From contig NC_133030.1 of assembly GCF_048771995.1 (NCBI RefSeq), forward strand, positions 55,398,001 through 55,462,000: a stretch of 64,000 nt of DNA, written 5' to 3'. A model generated the notes under the pieces. It worked only from the letters and a program-made list of their open reading frames with translations. It made no database searches and was not told where the DNA came from. Source of the DNA: Taeniopygia guttata (taxonomy: Eukaryota; Chordata; Aves; Passeriformes; Estrildidae). The stretch's first letter is position 1; each line of letters begins with the position of its first letter. Both the position numbers and the translations under genes were made by a program. Positions 59,357 to 64,000 of the stretch are shown piece after piece.

Positions 59357-62199
59357 ATCCTGCTGGCTGCCACTGCTTTTGTGTACTCCACCCATACAGA
59401 GGTCTTTAACAGAGTGCCAAAGTTATTTTGGGTGCTAAGCACTGAACCCGAGCAGTATTCTTATCTTCTATGAATCCCAGAACAGTATAACTTGTATTTT
59501 TCTTACATGTATGCATCTGTAAATTTTCCTTAAAATATTGGTTATAGGTCTTCAGAGCTGAGTTCTGAGGATAGTTACCTCCCTTGGGTATTTCAGCTAT
59601 TGCTTGTTATCACATGAAGGACAATTTAGATTTGGGTTTTTGGAGGATTCTTGTGCAGCTCCTGGGTCTTTTCTGCAGAATTCCTTTTGACAGCAGTTAA
59701 GTTACATCTGATCTCCAGAAAGAGGACAACCTGATTCGCAGATTTATGTATAAAAACTGCTATAAACTTAATTTGGAGCCCACTGGGATACACGTCCCAC
59801 ATGCAAGTATTTTGTTTTTTTCTCAGGAAAACATCCCTGTAAAAGTGCTCTTGAAAGCGAATTTTCACCTCATTGGCATTTTTCAAAAGACAAAACACAG
59901 ATGTAGTGTTCCAGGCAGATATATTTTTGTTCCCAGCTGTTTTGAATGCTCATTTGATGTTAAGTCTTTGTTCAATCCAGTCCTATGTCATTAATGACTC
60001 TGGAGTAAGTAGGTATGCAGAGCTGGAGGAAATCCTGTTTCATGCGTTCCTATTCTAGGAGAGCCTCAGAAAGACTAACAATAATGCAGCTCAGTGAGCT
60101 AATGGGTAAACATAGTAAGAAATAATACATGCTTGTTCCTTACTGAAGCAGAAAAATAGCTTATGAAGCATAATGTTGTCTTTGATAAGTGTAGATAATG
60201 TGACCTGCTTCAGTCTGTGGATTAAGACATTAACTGGCGAAGGTAAAACAGCTTCTCGTAAAGAACCCGTCCCTCTGGTTGTAAAGGAGGTGTCAGCAAA
60301 TGTTAAGGAGAATTAAGGAGGAGTAGAAGCCCAGTCATAACCCAGTGGAGTCACATGAAAGGTGAACCCCTACCCGAGGTCAGGGGTTGTGTTGTGCAGT
60401 TCAGCCTTGCCCTGACTCCCAGGTGGGCACTGCTTCCAGCAAAGGTCTGGTGGAGCTTGGGTCTGTAGGTGTTCTCTTTATGGTCCTCCCAAGATGCTGT
60501 GGGAAGGAGAAAACGGGAGCATCCTCCAGCTTTTCCTTCCCTCTGCTGAGTGAAGTTTAGGAGAAGTGTTAAGTTTTCAAGAGGAACCAGGGTGCTTGTA
60601 GGAATTTCTTCATCAAGTTGTTGAGGAAGTTAAGTCTGGATTTAGAGCTTTTGATGCTGGTCAATGGATGGATAGCAGCTAAAAAGAAATCAGGATAAAA
60701 TTTTGTGGACTTTTTTTTTTGAGAAGACAATGTGAAATTGTGTGGGTTTTCCATCATCCAGCTTCCACAGCAGCCTGTGTGAATACAGCAAAACATCTGA
60801 GCTCCAGCCCACTCACACTGTGCTGCAGGCCTCCCTAGGGGCCCGGGGCAATTCAGCTAGTATTACATTTTTAGATAAGCTTACCCCATTTAGCACATGC
60901 ATTTTGATCAGCCTGCGATTACAGACGAGTGACTTGCATGCATATGTACCCGAGCCCTGGTGTTGGTGTTCCTCAGACATGCACTGGTTTTATGAGCATT
61001 AATCTGATGTGTGCACTTGAAGCCTGTTTTGAGTCCCTCTCTACCTTCATCTTTTTGGTTGCAAAACAGAAGAGATCCCTTTTCATTGAGTGAGTAGGCA
61101 GAGTCGAACTTGTGACGTATTTTAAGACTGCTTAAAAGATATAAACTTAAGTTGCTTCTGATTTATCAGGTTTTGCTTTATTTGATTCCTTAAATGTCAG
61201 CCACTCTGAACAGTTCTAGGATTTTCCTCCTTTATTTGGGAAGTGTCAGTTGATGAGAAGGCAGCTGATGTGCTGAAAGCATCACTCCCTTAGGAATTTG
61301 GTGTGTGAAGTGTTTAGCTGGGAAGAAAGCCCTGTGACAATTACCCTTTTGTTTTTGTTTTCTTTGCTTCCCCCCCAACCCCCAAAAAGCTTCGGTTTTG
61401 CCCTGCTGGTTTAATGGTTAAAGAATGCTGGAGCTCAGCTGTGCAATGCCTTTCAGGTAGTGGGAGGTATCTGAGGAATGAGGGGGATCCCATGGGAATG
61501 ACTGGCTGGCACTTGGTTGACCTGATCTGACACGTCTGTACACAGTCCCAGCTCTGGCCAGGAGAGCATCAGATGCAGCAGCATCTGCTGGGGATGTGAC
61601 CCCTTCTGGTGCCTGGGCACCTGCCTCCCTACCTGTCTGGTGGGTGAGGCTGTCTCCAGCACTTCTGCTCTCCTGTGCTCCTGGAGAAGGCGGCTCCTTC
61701 AGGAGACCTTGGCCTCGGTGGAAGGAGCTGATGGAGCCCCGATGGCGGGAGGGAACTGGGACACCTGAGTGCATCTTCTGCAGAGGAGCAGCTGCTCTGG
61801 CTCCTGATGCACACAGTGATTCTTGGTGCAGGGTTTAGGGGAAGGGAGGGAAGGGGTGGAAATGCATTTGGCATCACAAGCTTGTAAATGCCAAGTGGAA
61901 AGTGCAAGGTGGGAGGTGGATTGAAGCATCTCCCTCTCCTAGACCCCGCCAGCTGTGTTAACCCCAAGAGGGGCTCCAGGAAGGATGGAAACCATCCAAT
62001 TGCCACTGCTTTCCAGAAACACTTGAGATCAGAGTCTTATGCGTGTGTATCACCTCTCATGTATCTTGCTTGTTTCAGGTTATGTTGTGATGGCAGTCCT
62101 GATCATTATCTCATTTTAATTTTCAAGAGCATGATGTATGTGGATACACCTACTGCGCTCAGAGATTTCACTGCAAGATTAGAGACGTGTTTAGGAAAT

Positions 62200-63130
62200 T
62201 AGTAATGAGAGAAAAACACGTAATTAAAAATGATATCAGTTTGGAAGCTCATCTATCTTCAGCCAGCTTGCTGGAAGAGAAGGGAGTCTTACACAATACC
62301 TAGTGGTGGGAAAATGCATTTGGCTCTCCACATTTTAAACAGGAAGGAATTATTTAAATGACAGACTTACAATAGTAATTGGGGCATTTACTTGTGAACA
62401 CTGGATAGCATATTGTAGCTGAATAATATTGCAGTAATTCTGCATAAAGTTAAGGCAGATCTTGTTATATTTGTTTACTTTGAATAATGCCTTCACACAA
62501 TTTGTTTAAAACTTACTTGGAGCCTTTCTAAAACAATTGAGTAATTGTACTGAAAATAGCATTCATATTTTGAGATAGTCATACTTACATGTGCCAAATA
62601 TTGTCTGCAACATTATGAGGATGCACACTTAACAATTAATTTGTTTCCTGAGATGCAATTTTATGTGAAATGTCTTAAATTAAAAATCTGCAACAAAATT
62701 CTCGCTCTTCATCCTCCATGACCATTATAAAGTTGCCATATGTCTTAAAATGTGCTCAGCACAATATGCAATTGTTCAGACTGTGAATTTCCTCTCATTT
62801 TATGATGAAATCCTTAGTTTAGTATAATTTTATTCTTTAGTAGGAGAAACACCATTTGGTCATATATGGTTCATTATAAAATGTGGTAACTTTTAAGCAT
62901 TTCAAACACTACATGTGCTTCATTTGAGTTTTTATGCCATTTTCCATGAACAATTAGCAGTACCTTGTTGTCATTTTTGTCATGAAATGCCATAAACTCA
63001 ATTATCTTCCTGTTTGGTCCCACTTACAGACATACAGAAAACTTAAGCAGATGTCAGAGCAATAACCAGGTGTACGTTGTAGTACTTTGCAAAACTTTTA
63101 ATTGCTGCAGGGATGTTTCCTAGTTAATGG
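62200..63130. promoter_or_regulatory. AT-rich, repeat-free intronic block, candidate conserved enhancer
   Basis: About 900 bases have almost no CpG and no recognisable repeat. Many TAAT/ATTA and TTTAAA-type motifs occur, for example AATAGTAATTGGGGCATTTA and CTTTTAATTGCTGCAGGGAT. This resembles conserved noncoding elements in developmental genes. Conservation itself cannot be judged from a single sequence. Confidence 0.3.
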
Positions 63131-64000
63131 CTGTGTTTATTAAGTGTTCCTATCTGTTGTGCCTTGTTCAGGAGCGTACCTTTCATGTGGGATGCTCAGG
63201 CTGGTTTATCCAGTGGCAGCCTTGGAGTAACCTTGCAGAGGGATGTGATTTTTCAGTTAAGTTGTTTGTAGTGTAGTTAGCAAAACTGCTGAAGTGCTCG
63301 TGGTGTAGGGTCCTGTGTAATCAAGTATTCTCTGGTCTTTGGGTGGCTGCTACTGATGGCTGTTGACTGTCCACCTCTGGAGAGGTGGTGGGTGTTGTTA
63401 TCTGGGAGAATGGGCAACAGATGAGGATGGTGTGGCCAAAATGCTCCCCAAAGGTCAGCAGTTCTTGATGCTGCTTGGAACAGGGAGCCCTTACTTGGTG
63501 GCTGAGGGACCCTTGGTGTCTCAGAGCTGGAGGTCAGCAACTGTGGTGGAGAGCGTGGACAGCTCCTTGGCATTCCCTGTTGTGCTTAGCCAGGGAGAAC
63601 TGGCTGTCCTGGAGGAGTGTGAGGGGAAGCACAGTCTTTCTTTACAGCCTCCTTGGGGTCTGTGCTCTTGTGCATGAATGGGGAGATAGAGATATGGACC
63701 GAGGATATCTCCAGATGCTCTGTGTTCACTGCCCAGAAGCAATGGCAGTGCAGGAAAAGGAGATCCTTGATTCATGACCCTGTGCAGTCCTGCAGATTTG
63801 TACTCAGACCAGGCCAGAGTGCCAGGATTGGTTCTCAGATATATTATGTGTTGATGAAACAATGAGAGAGATCATCTTTTCCCAGGAATTAAATAATTGC
63901 ATCCTGGATGAAAGGACCCAACATCTGGCTCTTGGGTTTCATGTATTTTATCATGTAGATGTAACTGTTTGCTTTGTTCCTGCAGTAATGTTAACCTACT

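Larger units (their letters stand above)
47152..64000 (+). other. KIF26A: KIF26A intron 2 (5' part)
   Basis: From the donor at 47152 to the end of the window no further KIF26A exon is recognisable. In particular the second cysteine motif (CDVCATHLNQL-like) was looked for in the translations and not found. The intron is therefore at least 16.8 kb. The first 450 bases are still CpG-rich, after which composition is ordinary. It has one CR1 fragment, low-complexity tracts and several repeat-free AT-rich blocks (49.65-49.86, 52.78-53.14, 60.08-60.33 and 62.2-63.13 kb) that look like candidate enhancers. No RNA gene or nested gene is supported. Confidence 0.7.

Noticed and set aside
63277-63865. 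Overlapping 98-113 codon frames near the window end
   Set aside because: Tested as a possible KIF26A exon 3, but lack the second cysteine motif and any kinesin sequence.
1-64000. Endogenous retrovirus or LTR element
   Set aside because: No paired terminal repeats, primer-binding site or gag/pol-like peptides were seen; the only retroelements recognised are CR1 pieces and one MIR-like SINE.
1-64000. CRISPR array, operon or bacterial-type system
   Set aside because: Introns, CpG islands, CR1 repeats and vertebrate gene content show a vertebrate nuclear genome; no regularly spaced direct repeats occur.

Overview
The window reads as a bird nuclear genome segment. The repeats are few and mostly CR1 LINE 3' ends, the introns are compact, CpG islands mark promoters, and the microRNA is the sauropsid form of miR-203. 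The gene order ASPG - miR-203 - KIF26A, all on the + strand, is that of human 14q32.33; from memory the chicken counterpart is chromosome 5. Species cannot be fixed from the sequence alone. Gene identities rest on recognising short peptides from memory, not on a search.

Region 1 (1-13.3 kb) is the 3' end of ASPG (60 kDa asparaginase/lysophospholipase-like). Three small coding exons (5067-5153, 10958-11057, 11358-11411) encode the C-terminal ankyrin part. A very strong splice donor lies five bases after the stop codon, so a 3'UTR exon near 13.0 kb is possible.

Region 2 (13.3-24.8 kb) is intergenic, with one CR1 copy, one ancient MIR-like SINE and small tandem or inverted repeats. Region 3 (24.8-26.2 kb) is a CpG island with a TATA box, and it holds a perfectly foldable mir-203 precursor (25948-26031). 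It is probably the promoter and body of the primary miR-203 transcript.

Region 4 (26.2-43.1 kb) is intergenic. It has two CR1 pieces, a GGAY minisatellite beside a GC-rich block, several small CpG islands without convincing ORFs, and AT-rich blocks that look like conserved regulatory DNA (40.2-41.2 and 41.7-41.95 kb).

Region 5 (43.1-47.6 kb) is the CpG-rich 5' end of KIF26A, an atypical kinesin. Two alternative first coding exons (44482-44616 and 46685-46738) both end in phase 0 and both can join the phase-0 exon 2 (46906-47151), which carries the KIF26 Cys-x2-Cys motif. A CTCF-like site lies between the two first exons. Region 6 (47.2-64 kb) is KIF26A intron 2. No further exon is recognisable, so the rest of the gene, including the motor domain, lies beyond the window.

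ASPG and KIF26A are not functionally linked as far as the sequence shows. No intact mobile element, provirus, CRISPR array or novel protein-coding system was found. The most useful observations are the miR-203 locus, the second KIF26A first exon and the splice donor at the ASPG stop.
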